DNA from: an uncultured Bacteroides sp.
GTDB lineage: Bacteria > Bacteroidota > Bacteroidia > Bacteroidales > Bacteroidaceae
Direction of reading: 5' to 3'
DNA: 64,000 nt
Assembly (NCBI GenBank): GCA_902388495.1
Contig: CABMPP010000004.1
Location: 1-64,000, forward strand
Positions 53,404 through 62,774 of this stretch are shown piece after piece. The notes under the pieces were generated by a model. The model was not told where the DNA came from, ran no database searches, and saw only the letters and a program-made list of their open reading frames with translations. Each line of letters opens with the position of its first letter. Position 1 is the stretch's first letter. The translations under genes were made by a program, and so were the position numbers.

Positions 53404-55173
53404 ATGAAACATAAACTGATTTTGCTCTTAGGCTTGTTTTTTCTGTTTTCGGCTTTCAAATCCGATAAACCGGTTATTACTGTTTTTATGATCGGAGACT
53501 CCACCATGGCCGATAAGAACCTCACCGGAGGAAATCCCGAAAGAGGGTGGGGGCAGATGCTCCCCGGCTATTTCTCGGAAGAGATACGGGTGGATAACCA
53601 TGCGGTAAACGGTCGCAGTTCCAAAAGCTTCATCAACGAAGGACGCTGGGACAAGGTGCTCTCTTTAATCAAAAAGGGCGATTACGTCTTTATCCAGTTC
53701 GGCCACAACGACGAGAAGCCGAAAGAAGACCGCCACACCGACCCCGGAACGACGTTCGATGCCAATCTGCGCAAGTTTGTCAACGAGACGCGTGCCAAAG
53801 GAGGCATTCCGGTATTATTCAACTCGATTGTGCGTCGTAACTTCGGTGTGGCAGCCGATGTACAGGCAGTGAAAGCCGCCGTCAATCAAGATGATTTCCG
53901 CAATGACGCCAATCCCGATGCCAAGCGTGAGGCTTCTGCCGAGCCGGGACCCAAGGAAGGCGATAAACTGATAGATACACACGGAGCTTATCTCGATTCT
54001 CCGCGCAATGTTGCCCGTGAACTGAACGTTCCGTTTGTAGATATGAACAAGATTACCCACGATTTGGTGGAAGGCCTGGGACCTGACGAGTCGAAGAAGT
54101 TGTTTATGTGGGTGGCTCCCAATACCGTTCCTGCCATGCCCAAAGGCCGTGAAGACAATACGCACCTCAATGTATACGGCGGTCGGGTGATAGCCGGGTT
54201 GACGGTAGATGCTATTGCCCGGGCCGTTCCGGAACTGGCGCGGTACGTGCGTCACTACGATTTTGTGGTGGCTAAAGATGGTAGCGGAGATTTCTTTACC
54301 GTGCAGGAGGCTATTGATGCCGTGCCCGATTTCCGCAAAAGCATGCGTACCACGATCTTGGTACGCGAAGGTGTATATAAGGAAAAGATTGTCATTCCTG
54401 CAAGCAAAATCAATATCTCCCTGATAGGCGAGGAGGGTGCCATACTGTCTTATGACGATTACGCCGATAAACTGAACCGCTTCGGAGAAACGAAAGGTAC
54501 TTCCGGTTCCTCTTCCTGTTATATCTACGCCCCCGATTTTTATGCAGAGAATATCACGTTCGAGAATACTTCCGGTCCTGTGGGCCAGGCAGTGGCATGC
54601 TTCATCAGTGCCGACCGCGTGTACTTCAAGAACTGCCGTTTCCTTGGTTTCCAGGATACGCTTTATACCTATGGCAAGAGTTGCCGCCAGTATTACGAAG
54701 ACTGCTATATAGAAGGTACGGTCGATTTTATCTTCGGCTGGTCTACCGCCGTATTCAATCGTTGCCACGTTCATAGCAAGGGCAACGGCTATGTTGCTGC
54801 TCCTTCTACCGATGAAGGCCGGAAGCATGGCTACGTCTTTTATGATTGTCGGCTGACGGCAGATGCCGGTGTGGATAACGTCTATCTTTCCCGTCCCTGG
54901 CGTCCTTATGCCCAAGCTGTCTTTATCCGTTGCGATTTAGGCAAGCACATTGTTCCTGCCGGTTGGAACAACTGGGGTAATAAAGAGAATGAAAAGACCG
55001 TATTCTATGCCGAATATGAAAGCAAGGGTCCGGGAGCCAATCCTGGAGCGCGTGCCTCCTTCTCCCACCAGTTGAAGACCTTGAAGGGCTACGAGATAGA
55101 AACCGTACTTGCCGGAACCGATGGCTGGAATCCGGTGAAGGATGGCAATGCCCTGCTGGATATAAAACGTTAA
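53404..55173 (+). CDS. Rhamnogalacturonan acetylesterase (CE12) fused to pectin methylesterase (CE8)
   Basis: Exported enzyme of 589 aa from the ATG at 53404 (MKHKLILLLGLFFLFSAF signal). A TTG at 53365 is too early, as it lies in a promoter-like TAATATTG. Residues about 25-280 are an SGNH esterase of the CE12 type: IGDSTMAD (Ser33), FGHNDEKP and DNTHLN (Asp251, His254). Residues about 285-589 are CE8 with GQAVACF, FQDTLYTY, VDFIFGWS and YLSRPWRPYA (SRPW in place of the usual GRPW). It removes acetyl and methyl groups from pectin. It lies 95 bp after the GH105-CE8 gene and shares its direction. Confidence 0.92.
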   Translation: MKHKLILLLGLFFLFSAFKSDKPVITVFMIGDSTMADKNLTGGNPERGWGQMLPGYFSEEIRVDNHAVNGRSSKSFINEGRWDKVLSLIKKGDYVFIQFGHNDEKPKEDRHTDPGTTFDANLRKFVNETRAKGGIPVLFNSIVRRNFGVAADVQAVKAAVNQDDFRNDANPDAKREASAEPGPKEGDKLIDTHGAYLDSPRNVARELNVPFVDMNKITHDLVEGLGPDESKKLFMWVAPNTVPAMPKGREDNTHLNVYGGRVIAGLTVDAIARAVPELARYVRHYDFVVAKDGSGDFFTVQEAIDAVPDFRKSMRTTILVREGVYKEKIVIPASKINISLIGEEGAILSYDDYADKLNRFGETKGTSGSSSCYIYAPDFYAENITFENTSGPVGQAVACFISADRVYFKNCRFLGFQDTLYTYGKSCRQYYEDCYIEGTVDFIFGWSTAVFNRCHVHSKGNGYVAAPSTDEGRKHGYVFYDCRLTADAGVDNVYLSRPWRPYAQAVFIRCDLGKHIVPAGWNNWGNKENEKTVFYAEYESKGPGANPGARASFSHQLKTLKGYEIETVLAGTDGWNPVKDGNALLDIKR

Positions 55174-55181
55174 TCCCCCGG

Positions 55182-55196
55182 TCCCCTTGAAGGGGA
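55182..55196. repeat. Short palindrome between esterase genes
   Basis: TCCCCTTGAAGGGGA, 7-bp arms around one base, in the 54-bp gap before the next gene. It resembles the words in the nuoI-nuoJ element. Confidence 0.5.
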
Positions 55197-55227
55197 TCGG
55201 AAATACCCCACCTAATTTAATAATAAC

Positions 55228-56577
55228 ATGTTCAAAAAGTATTCCACAAAACTATCTTCGTTCTCCTTTGCGGGAACGATGAGCATCCTGCTCGCCCTTT
55301 TATTTTCGCTCACCGCCTTTGCCGAGAACTACCCGTACCGTAGCGATGTACTCTGGGTCACCGTCCCCAATCATGCCGACTGGCTCTACAAGACGGGTGA
55401 GAAAGCAACCGTCGAAGTTCAATTCTATAAATACGGCATCCCCCAAGACGGAGTGACGGTAAACTACGAACTGGGCGGCGACATGATGCCCGCCGATTCC
55501 AAAGGTTCCGTCGTTTTAAAGAACGGAAAGGCCGTTATACCCATCGGCACCATGAAGCAGCCCGGCTTCCGCGACTGCCGCCTGACCGCCACCGTCGGCG
55601 ATAAAACCTACAAGCACCACGTCAAAGTCGGTTTCTCTCCCGAAAAGCTTCAGCCCTACACCAAGAAGCCCGCCGACTTCAAGGAATTCTGGGACACCAA
55701 CAAAGTCGAACTCTCCAAACTCCCCCTGAAGTACACCAAGAAGCTTGCCGAAGAGTACTGCACCGATAAAGTAGACTGCTACCTGGTGAAACTTCCCATA
55801 AACGACCGTGGCCAAGCCATTTATGGCTACCTCTTCTACCCGAAGAATGCCGGAAAAGGCTCCTGCCCCGTAGTACTCTGTCCTCCGGGTGCCGGCATCA
55901 AGACCATCAAAGAGCCCTTGCGCCATAAATACTACGCCGAACAAGGTTTCATCCGTTTCGAAATCGAAATCCACGGCCTGAACCCCGAAATGACTGCCGA
56001 AGAGTTCAAAGAAATCTCTACCGCCTTCAACGGCCGGGAGAACGGTTACCTGAACAATGGCCTTGACAACCGCGACAACTACTACATGAAACGCGTCTAC
56101 CTGGCATGCGTCCGCAGCATCGACCTGCTTACCTCGCTTCCCGAGTGGGACGGCAAGAACGTAGCCGTGCAAGGCGGCAGCCAGGGCGGTGCCTTAGCCC
56201 TGATAACGGCAGGACTCGATCCACGCGTCACCCTTTGCGTTGCCAATCATCCTGCTCTCAGCGATATGGCGGGCTATATGGCAGGACGTGCGGGAGGTTA
56301 TCCCCACTTCTTCCGCGTGCCGGGCATGGACACGCCGGACAAGTTGAAAACAATGGCCTACTACGATGTAGTGAACTTCGCCTCCCAAATAAAAGCCGCC
56401 ACTTATATGACTTGGGGATATAATGACGACGTCTGCCCCCCCACCACAAGCTATACGGTGTACAACTTATTACAGTGTCCCAAAGAAGCCCTGATTACTC
56501 CTATCAACGAGCATTGGACTTCGGAAGATACTGAATACGGGCACATGACGTGGCTGCTAAAGCACCTTAGCAAGTAG
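55228..56577 (+). CDS. Acetyl esterase, CE7/AXE1-like
   Basis: Exported alpha/beta-hydrolase of 449 aa. After a signal peptide (ending TAFAENYPY) comes an Ig-like domain (about 33-130), then an acetyl-xylan-esterase-type hydrolase domain (about 150-449). The catalytic triad is Ser318 in VQGGSQGGALAL, Asp400 or Asp401 in WGYNDDVCPPT, and His439 in EYGHMTW. GSQGG and the Asp-Val-Cys-Pro-Pro-Thr segment are typical of CE7. In this locus it likely removes acetyl groups from pectin oligomers rather than cephalosporin or xylan. It follows CE12-CE8 by 54 bp and is probably co-transcribed. Confidence 0.85.
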   Translation: MFKKYSTKLSSFSFAGTMSILLALLFSLTAFAENYPYRSDVLWVTVPNHADWLYKTGEKATVEVQFYKYGIPQDGVTVNYELGGDMMPADSKGSVVLKNGKAVIPIGTMKQPGFRDCRLTATVGDKTYKHHVKVGFSPEKLQPYTKKPADFKEFWDTNKVELSKLPLKYTKKLAEEYCTDKVDCYLVKLPINDRGQAIYGYLFYPKNAGKGSCPVVLCPPGAGIKTIKEPLRHKYYAEQGFIRFEIEIHGLNPEMTAEEFKEISTAFNGRENGYLNNGLDNRDNYYMKRVYLACVRSIDLLTSLPEWDGKNVAVQGGSQGGALALITAGLDPRVTLCVANHPALSDMAGYMAGRAGGYPHFFRVPGMDTPDKLKTMAYYDVVNFASQIKAATYMTWGYNDDVCPPTTSYTVYNLLQCPKEALITPINEHWTSEDTEYGHMTWLLKHLSK

Positions 56578-56984
56578 AAGACTTATCCTTCTCTTCTTGA
56601 ACACATAACCTTTACATGCACAAGATGCCATCTTAAGCAGCACAAGATGCCATCTTGTGTTGTATAAGATGCCATCTTGTGCAGCACTTCCCGTAGCCTT
56701 GTTGCTGATAGGGAATAATGATGCGGCTGAGAAGGAGTAATGTGGCATCCGACGGGGAATAGTGCGGTCCGCGGTGGGGAATATGTATCGGAATAAGTGG
56801 AATAATTGTTGCAAATCCTCTGCAGAATACCTCATGGGGCGGGTAAGGCTATTTTTACACCTCTTTGAGCATATTTTTCACCACAAAGAATCAGATAATC
56901 CCCTCCTTTGCACTGCGGGTCGGGGCAATCCGGCTTCGCATCGAGAAACTTTGAATCTTTATTTATTAACCCAAATGTAATGAT
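56578..56984 (+). other. Gap before susC with a repeat array, no gene
   Basis: This 407-bp gap holds the 22-bp-period array at its start and no supported reading frame. No TAnnTTTG element is convincing upstream of susC, which would fit a promoter that depends on the hybrid regulator. Short words GGGGAATA and TGCGG recur near 56713-56780. Confidence 0.5.
56618..56683. repeat. Three-unit array with 22-bp period before susC
   Basis: AAGATGCCATCTT occurs at 56622, 56644 and 56666, exactly 22 bp apart. It is preceded by GCAC or GTAT and separated by GTG(C/T)(A/T)G-like words. Each copy is itself a quasi-palindrome (AAGAT...ATCTT). Confidence 0.8.
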
Positions 56985-59978
56985 ATGAAAAGCATTTTAG
57001 ATTTCAATGTCAGAAAGTTATGTTTTGCTCTCGTGCTGCTGATAGTACAATGTACGTATGCACAGAACAAGACCGTTACCGGAACGGTGACCGACAGTAA
57101 GCAGGAACCCCTGATAGGTGTGAATGTAACTGTAAAGGGAGCCACTACTTTAGGAACCATTACGGATGTGGACGGAAAATACACGCTGTCCGTTCCCGCC
57201 GAAAAAGCCACCCTTGTATTTTCTTATGTAGGTTATGTGACGCAGGAAGTCGCAGTCGGTTCGCGAAGCACCGTCAATGTGGTGTTGGTGGACGATGCCC
57301 AGGCTTTGGAAGAAGTGGTAGTGGTGGGTTACGGTACGATGAAGAAGTCCGACCTGACCGGCTCCGTGTCTTCCATCAGCAGTGACAAGTTTAAAGTCGG
57401 TACCGACCTCAGCCCTCAGCAACTGATGCAGGGAGCTTTTTCCGGTGTCAATATCAGTCAGAACAGCGGTAAGCCCGGCGGTTCCAATACGATCCGTGTG
57501 CGTGGAGGTACGTCAATCACCGCTTCCAACGATCCGCTGTATGTGATAGACGGTGTGCCCATCAATGCCTCGGCAGGTGTAAGTTCCAGCCATATTGCTT
57601 CCATTGGCAGTAATACGGACTTCTTCGACCAGGAATCCGTCAATCCGCTCTCTTCTCTGAACCCCGGTGATATCGAGTCCATCAATATCCTGAAGGATGC
57701 TTCGGCAACGGCCATCTACGGTTCACGTGGTGCGAACGGCGTTATCATGATTACCACAAAGAAAGGAAAGAAAGGTATGAAGCAGTTGGACTACAGCTTT
57801 AACCTGGGCATCTCCAACGCAGCCAATAAGCTCGACGTGCTGACGGGGGACGAATACCGCAAAGCAGTCAATGACCTGGGACTGACATTGGACGATAAAG
57901 GTGACAATGCCGATTGGCAGGACCGCATCTTCCGCACAGCCATCTCACAGAACCATTACCTCTCTTTTATGAGCGGCAGTGAGGATACCAACTATCGCGC
58001 TTCTTTAGGATATAGCAATCAGGACGGCATCATGATGGGTTCGGGCATGACCAGTGCCAATGCCCGTATGAACGTCACCCACTCTGCTCTGGATGGGAGG
58101 CTGAAACTGACCTTGAACCTGAGTTACGGCGAAACACATGCCGACCAGGCACCGGTTTCCAATACCGTTGGTAGTGAAATGGGTAGCAGCATGCTGTACG
58201 AGGCGTATGTCTTTAACCCCACTTACCCCATCTATAATGATGCAGGCGACTTCTACGATGTTCCCCCTTATCGCGTCAATCCCGTATCTTTTGCTTCCGA
58301 AATCCTGGACGAACGCAAGAACAGGAAGTTCCTGGGTAACCTGACGGCGGACTGGAACTTCTACAAGCCATTTACTTTGCAGGTGAACGCCGGCTATACT
58401 TATAATCAGACCGAACGCAACTCGTATATCTCCAAGAGCAACTTGCTGGGGAACGGCAATAACGGATATGTAAGTGTACAGAAACTGTCGGATTACTCCA
58501 AACTGCTGGAAACCATTCTGAAGTACAACCAGAAGTTCGGCAAGCATACGGTAGATGCCATGTTGGGTTATTCTTACCAATACTTCTACGACGACGGCAA
58601 CCATACCCGTGCCTACGGCTTCCTGTCCGACACCTTCAAGTGGTATAGCCTTGCCGCTGCCAAGACGGTGGAAAGCGTAAGCAGTTTTGCCGAAAGCAAT
58701 ACATTGATATCCATGTACGGCCGCGTCAACTATAACTATGCAGACAAATACCTGTTTACCGCTACTGTACGTCGCGACGGTTCCAGCCGTTTCGGTGCCG
58801 ACCATAAGTGGGGTATCTTCCCTTCGGCCGCTGCCTCCTGGAGAATCTCTCAGGAAGAGTTCTATCACAGTGATGTACTTACGGACTTGAAGTTGCGCGT
58901 CAGCTACGGTATCACCGGTAATCAGGAAATAGGTAACTATAACTCTCTGAATACACTGGGTGCCAGTACCAACGGCTATCTGGTAGGCGGCGAAAAGGTA
59001 ACCATCGTATTGCCGCAGCAATACTCCAATCCCGACATCAAGTGGGAACAGACGGCACAGACTGACATCGGGCTGGACTTCGGCTTCTTCAACGGCAGAA
59101 TCCGTGGTAGTGTTGACTATTATTATAAGAAGACAACCGATCTGCTGCTATCCGTGGCTGTACCTTCCCCGTCTCTGATCACCTCGCAGGTTGCCAATGT
59201 AGGTTCGGTGAAGAACCAGGGTGTTGAAATAGACTTGGGTTTCGATGTGCTGCGTACCAAAGACTTCGCCTGGGATGTAAACCTGAACTTCAGCCGCAAC
59301 AGGAATGAACTGATCAGTTTGTCGAACGATAAGTGGAATGGAGAGAATATGAAAGTGGCTCCTTGTCAGGGGCAGGGGCTTTCGGGTTCTTATGCACAGT
59401 TGGTTATGCCGGGACAGCCGTTGGGCACTTTCTACGGAAAGAAGTTTACCGGTATTGTAGACGGTAAGGAACAGTTTGCCAATGACGGCGAATCGGAAAT
59501 CATAGGTTGCGCACAGCCCGACTTTACGTACGGCATCGCCACTTCCCTGCATTACAAGAACTGGAGTCTGAGTATGAATCTGCGCGGCAGTGTAGGCAAC
59601 GATGTATACAACGCTACTGCCAACAACCTGGCTTACCTGAACAACCTGCCCGGTAGAAATGTACTGAAAGAAGCAGTGACGGCGGGTGTAAACCGTGAAG
59701 AAGCCAAAGTGTTCTCCTCCCGCTTTATTGAGGACGGTTCGTTCCTGCGCATGGACAATATCTCTTTGGGTTACGATTTCAGTTATAAGCCGTTGCGCAT
59801 TACTCACGCCCGTGTGTATGTGTCTGCACAGAATCTGTTTACCATTACCGGATATTCCGGCCTGGACCCGGAGGTTAACTCCGAAGTATCGAGAACCGGC
59901 GTAGCTCCGCTGGGCATCGACTATCTGAGCTATCCGAAATCACGTACTTTCACAATGGGTATCAACGTTTCATTTTAA
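56985..59978 (+). CDS. susC: SusC-like TonB-dependent outer-membrane receptor
   Basis: Protein of 997 aa. Signal peptide (to TYAQ), a carboxypeptidase-regulatory-like domain (VTGTVTDSKQEPLIGVNVTV, about 30-105), the SusC-specific segment LEEVVVVGYGTMKKSDLTGS, a plug domain (IRVRGGTSITASNDPLYVID) and a barrel ending FTMGINVSF. There is no N-terminal secretin/TonB short domain, so it is the standard type that does not signal through an anti-sigma factor. With the SusD-like protein that follows by 21 bp it imports oligosaccharides, here probably pectin fragments. It starts the second transcript of the locus. Confidence 0.93.
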   Translation: MKSILDFNVRKLCFALVLLIVQCTYAQNKTVTGTVTDSKQEPLIGVNVTVKGATTLGTITDVDGKYTLSVPAEKATLVFSYVGYVTQEVAVGSRSTVNVVLVDDAQALEEVVVVGYGTMKKSDLTGSVSSISSDKFKVGTDLSPQQLMQGAFSGVNISQNSGKPGGSNTIRVRGGTSITASNDPLYVIDGVPINASAGVSSSHIASIGSNTDFFDQESVNPLSSLNPGDIESINILKDASATAIYGSRGANGVIMITTKKGKKGMKQLDYSFNLGISNAANKLDVLTGDEYRKAVNDLGLTLDDKGDNADWQDRIFRTAISQNHYLSFMSGSEDTNYRASLGYSNQDGIMMGSGMTSANARMNVTHSALDGRLKLTLNLSYGETHADQAPVSNTVGSEMGSSMLYEAYVFNPTYPIYNDAGDFYDVPPYRVNPVSFASEILDERKNRKFLGNLTADWNFYKPFTLQVNAGYTYNQTERNSYISKSNLLGNGNNGYVSVQKLSDYSKLLETILKYNQKFGKHTVDAMLGYSYQYFYDDGNHTRAYGFLSDTFKWYSLAAAKTVESVSSFAESNTLISMYGRVNYNYADKYLFTATVRRDGSSRFGADHKWGIFPSAAASWRISQEEFYHSDVLTDLKLRVSYGITGNQEIGNYNSLNTLGASTNGYLVGGEKVTIVLPQQYSNPDIKWEQTAQTDIGLDFGFFNGRIRGSVDYYYKKTTDLLLSVAVPSPSLITSQVANVGSVKNQGVEIDLGFDVLRTKDFAWDVNLNFSRNRNELISLSNDKWNGENMKVAPCQGQGLSGSYAQLVMPGQPLGTFYGKKFTGIVDGKEQFANDGESEIIGCAQPDFTYGIATSLHYKNWSLSMNLRGSVGNDVYNATANNLAYLNNLPGRNVLKEAVTAGVNREEAKVFSSRFIEDGSFLRMDNISLGYDFSYKPLRITHARVYVSAQNLFTITGYSGLDPEVNSEVSRTGVAPLGIDYLSYPKSRTFTMGINVSF

Positions 59979-59999
59979 ACCTTAATCAATATAACAAAG

Positions 60000-61532
60000 A
60001 TGAAAGCAACAAATATATTTAAGAGTATAGTAGCATGCGGCGTAGGCATGAGCATGCTGTCCGGTTGTCTCAATTTGGACGAGGAGTTGTATGGAAGGCT
60101 CTCTCCGGAGACTTATTATCAGACGGAGGAAGAAGCGCTCTCTTCTGTAGTGGGTGTATATCAGTATCTGGCGTATATGTCGAGGGCAGGTGGCGACGGC
60201 TGGCGTATCGGCGAGTTCGGTACGGACGAGTTCTTCTGTCCGGGGCGTGCCAGTGGTGGCTGGTACGACGAGGCCAATATGCAGATTATGGCACATAAGA
60301 TTACGCCGGATAACGCCCGCCTCGAAACCTGCTGGGGAACTTACCTGTTTCCGGGAATCGGTGCCGCCAATGCGGTGCTGGCAAGTATGGAGTCTTCTCC
60401 GATGAAGGATGAGTTGAAATCGCTGATTGCCGAAACCCGTGCCCTGCGTGCTTATGGCTACTATTATGCGATGGATTACTTCGGAAATGTTCCCCTCTTC
60501 ACCGGAGCTAAAGTCGATGCGAATGATTTGCCGAAGACGGCATCGAGAAAGGAGGTATACGACTTTGTAGTCAAGGAATTTACGGAGGCTGCTGCCGACC
60601 TGCCGTCTGTCAAAGAGGTGAACCGTGCATCTTATTATCCCCGTCTGACGCGGGAGGCTGTTTACACCGCCTTGGCATCTGTCTATCTGAATGCCGAAGT
60701 GTATGCGGGTGAAGAGCATTGGGGCGATGTAGTGACGATGTGCAACCATGTCATCGAAACAAATGCTTATTCTTTGGAAGATAAGGTTGGTGACTGCTTC
60801 CTTGCCACCAATGAGGCCAATTCAACCGAAGTCATCTCTTCCTTCTCCGTAGACCCGTCGAAAGGTGTGGATGGGAATGAGTTTATACTTTATACCCAGC
60901 ATGCACTGGACCAGAAGAAGTACAATCTTTCTTTTGCCCCTGCCAATGGCTATTGCTTCACGGACGAAGCCCTGAACCGCTACGAGGAGGGTGACGAACG
61001 TCTGGAACTTCTGGAATATGGCCCCCAGTACTACCAGGACGGAGTGACTCCTTTGTGTGACGATGCCGGCAATCAACTGGTACTGACTACCATCAAGGAT
61101 ATGGTTGCCGCCCAGGAGAACGAAGGCTACCGGGTGCTGAAGTATTCTCCGATAGGTGTGGCATGGTCGGGAAGCAAGGCAGATAACGATTATATCCTGG
61201 AACGTTATTCCAATGTGCTTTTGATGAAAGCCGAAGCGTTGTTCCGCCAGGGAGTGCAAATGAACGAGGCGATAGAACTGGTTAACCAGGTTCGTCGGCG
61301 CAGCAATCTTGCCGACTGGGACGAACTTTCTTTAAAGAAGATTGAAGAAGAACGCGCTCGTGAGTTTATCTGGGAGAACCAGCGCCGCCGCGATATGATT
61401 CGTTTCGGTTCTTACTTCACGGACACCTGGTTCTATAAGACTACCGCGACGGAAGAGTGGCGAGGCATTTATCCCATCCCCGGCATTCAGCTGAACAATA
61501 ATCCGAACCTGAAACAAAATCCGAATTATTAA
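60000..61532 (+). CDS. susD: SusD/RagB-like surface glycan-binding lipoprotein
   Basis: Lipoprotein of 510 aa with lipobox MLSGC (Cys23) followed by LNLDEELYGRLSPETYYQTE. TPR-type helices follow (SSVVGVYQYLAYMSR, IAETRALRAYGYYYAMDYFG). The C-terminal SusD block includes LMKAEALFRQGVQMNEAIEL and EERAREFIWENQRRRDMIRF. It sits as a lid on the SusC barrel and binds the glycan at the cell surface. Confidence 0.93.
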   Translation: MKATNIFKSIVACGVGMSMLSGCLNLDEELYGRLSPETYYQTEEEALSSVVGVYQYLAYMSRAGGDGWRIGEFGTDEFFCPGRASGGWYDEANMQIMAHKITPDNARLETCWGTYLFPGIGAANAVLASMESSPMKDELKSLIAETRALRAYGYYYAMDYFGNVPLFTGAKVDANDLPKTASRKEVYDFVVKEFTEAAADLPSVKEVNRASYYPRLTREAVYTALASVYLNAEVYAGEEHWGDVVTMCNHVIETNAYSLEDKVGDCFLATNEANSTEVISSFSVDPSKGVDGNEFILYTQHALDQKKYNLSFAPANGYCFTDEALNRYEEGDERLELLEYGPQYYQDGVTPLCDDAGNQLVLTTIKDMVAAQENEGYRVLKYSPIGVAWSGSKADNDYILERYSNVLLMKAEALFRQGVQMNEAIELVNQVRRRSNLADWDELSLKKIEEERAREFIWENQRRRDMIRFGSYFTDTWFYKTTATEEWRGIYPIPGIQLNNNPNLKQNPNY

Positions 61533-61553
61533 GAATAGAAATCAGTTTTCAAT

Positions 61554-62696
61554 ATGATGAGAAATATCATTCTTTGCGTGTTAGGGTTGGTCACTTCGGT
61601 GGCCGCCCTTTCTCAGTCTGTAAAAGGCTATGAACTGGAACGGGAAATGCCGGTCTTTCTGGATCAGCTGAAAAAGGAACTTACCTATCCGATGGCTTGG
61701 GGTAACAGTCCCGTTCGGGAGTTTGATGAATGGCGCACCCAGGCGCGTGCCACAGTACTCGACGCCATGCTGGCGCCCCCTCCTTATACCTCCGATTATC
61801 AAACCGAAGTGCTGGCGGAAGAGCAACGGGAGGGATATCGTGCGCGGAAGATTCAGTTCAACCTGACGGGATATTCACGGGTGAATGCTTATATGCTGGT
61901 GCCCGACGGCGAAGGACCTTTTCCGGCGGTGGTGTTGCTTCACGATCATGGAGGGCACTATTCCATCGGCAAGGAGAAGATGATTCGTCCCTTCGGTGTG
62001 GAGCCTGCTGTGCTCGAAGATGTCGATGCGTGGGCCAAGCAATGCTATGGTGGTCAGTACGTAGGCGATTATCTGGCTGCCCACGGCTATGTGGTAATCT
62101 CCATCGACGCCATCTTTTGGGGAGAACGCGGACGGAAGGAAGGCATCGATGGTGATAAACACATGTTGGTGGCGGGGCACTTCCAGATGTTGGGACGCTG
62201 TTGGAGTGCTTTCATAAATTACGAGGATATGTATACAACGGACTATCTGGCCACTCTGCCCGAAGTGGATGCCGGCCGCATCGGTTGCATGGGCTTTTCT
62301 ATGGGGGCTTACCGTGCCTGGATGCTGGCTTCGCTGTCCGATAAGATAAAGGCAGGTGCGGCGGTATGCTGGATGGTGACTACCGATTGCCAGTTGTCCT
62401 GGAAATACGGCAAGGAGCATGGAGGCTTTGCCAATACCTTGCCCGGGCTTCGCCGGTATATGGATTATCCGCATATTGCATCCATAGCTTGCCCCAAACC
62501 GATGTTTTTCTTGAATGGTGAACATGATAAACTCTTTCCTCCCGAAGGAGTGAACGATGCTTTTTCAATCATGCATGAGGTTTGGAAGAGTCAGAATGCC
62601 GATGACAGACTAAAGACTGAAATCTGGGATATGCCGCATGATTGCGGAATAAAGGTGCAGGAATCGGTACTTCAGTTCTTGAATAAATGGTTGTAA
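61554..62696 (+). CDS. Exported alpha/beta-hydrolase (dienelactone-hydrolase/acetyl esterase type)
   Basis: Protein of 380 aa with a signal peptide (MRNIILCVLGLVTSVAALSQ). Its triad is readable: Ser249 in CMGFSMGAYRAW, Asp325 in LNGEHDKLFPP and His362 in MPHDCG. The oxyanion region is VVLLHDHGGHYSIGKEK. The large insert between strands (VEPAVLEDVDAWAKQCYGGQ) is typical of exported DLH-like esterases in polysaccharide utilisation loci. It probably removes acetyl or other ester groups from the imported pectin oligosaccharide in the periplasm. It follows susD by 21 bp. Confidence 0.8.
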   Translation: MMRNIILCVLGLVTSVAALSQSVKGYELEREMPVFLDQLKKELTYPMAWGNSPVREFDEWRTQARATVLDAMLAPPPYTSDYQTEVLAEEQREGYRARKIQFNLTGYSRVNAYMLVPDGEGPFPAVVLLHDHGGHYSIGKEKMIRPFGVEPAVLEDVDAWAKQCYGGQYVGDYLAAHGYVVISIDAIFWGERGRKEGIDGDKHMLVAGHFQMLGRCWSAFINYEDMYTTDYLATLPEVDAGRIGCMGFSMGAYRAWMLASLSDKIKAGAAVCWMVTTDCQLSWKYGKEHGGFANTLPGLRRYMDYPHIASIACPKPMFFLNGEHDKLFPPEGVNDAFSIMHEVWKSQNADDRLKTEIWDMPHDCGIKVQESVLQFLNKWL

Positions 62697-62707
62697 ACTA
62701 CAGATAG

Positions 62708-62774
62708 CTGCGTCGGCTTACACACTTATCTGTGCAGGCTGACGCAGTTAAGTGTATAAGACGATGCACTTAAG
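62708..62774. repeat. Degenerate three-unit 22-23 bp repeat and hairpin between convergent genes
   Basis: Units start at 62708, 62730 and 62753 and end in (G/A)CA(C/G)TTA. CTGCGTCGGC (62708-62717) also pairs with GCTGACGCAG (62738-62747), so the region can act as a terminator for the esterase gene. The last unit runs into the stop of the regulator gene. Confidence 0.45.
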
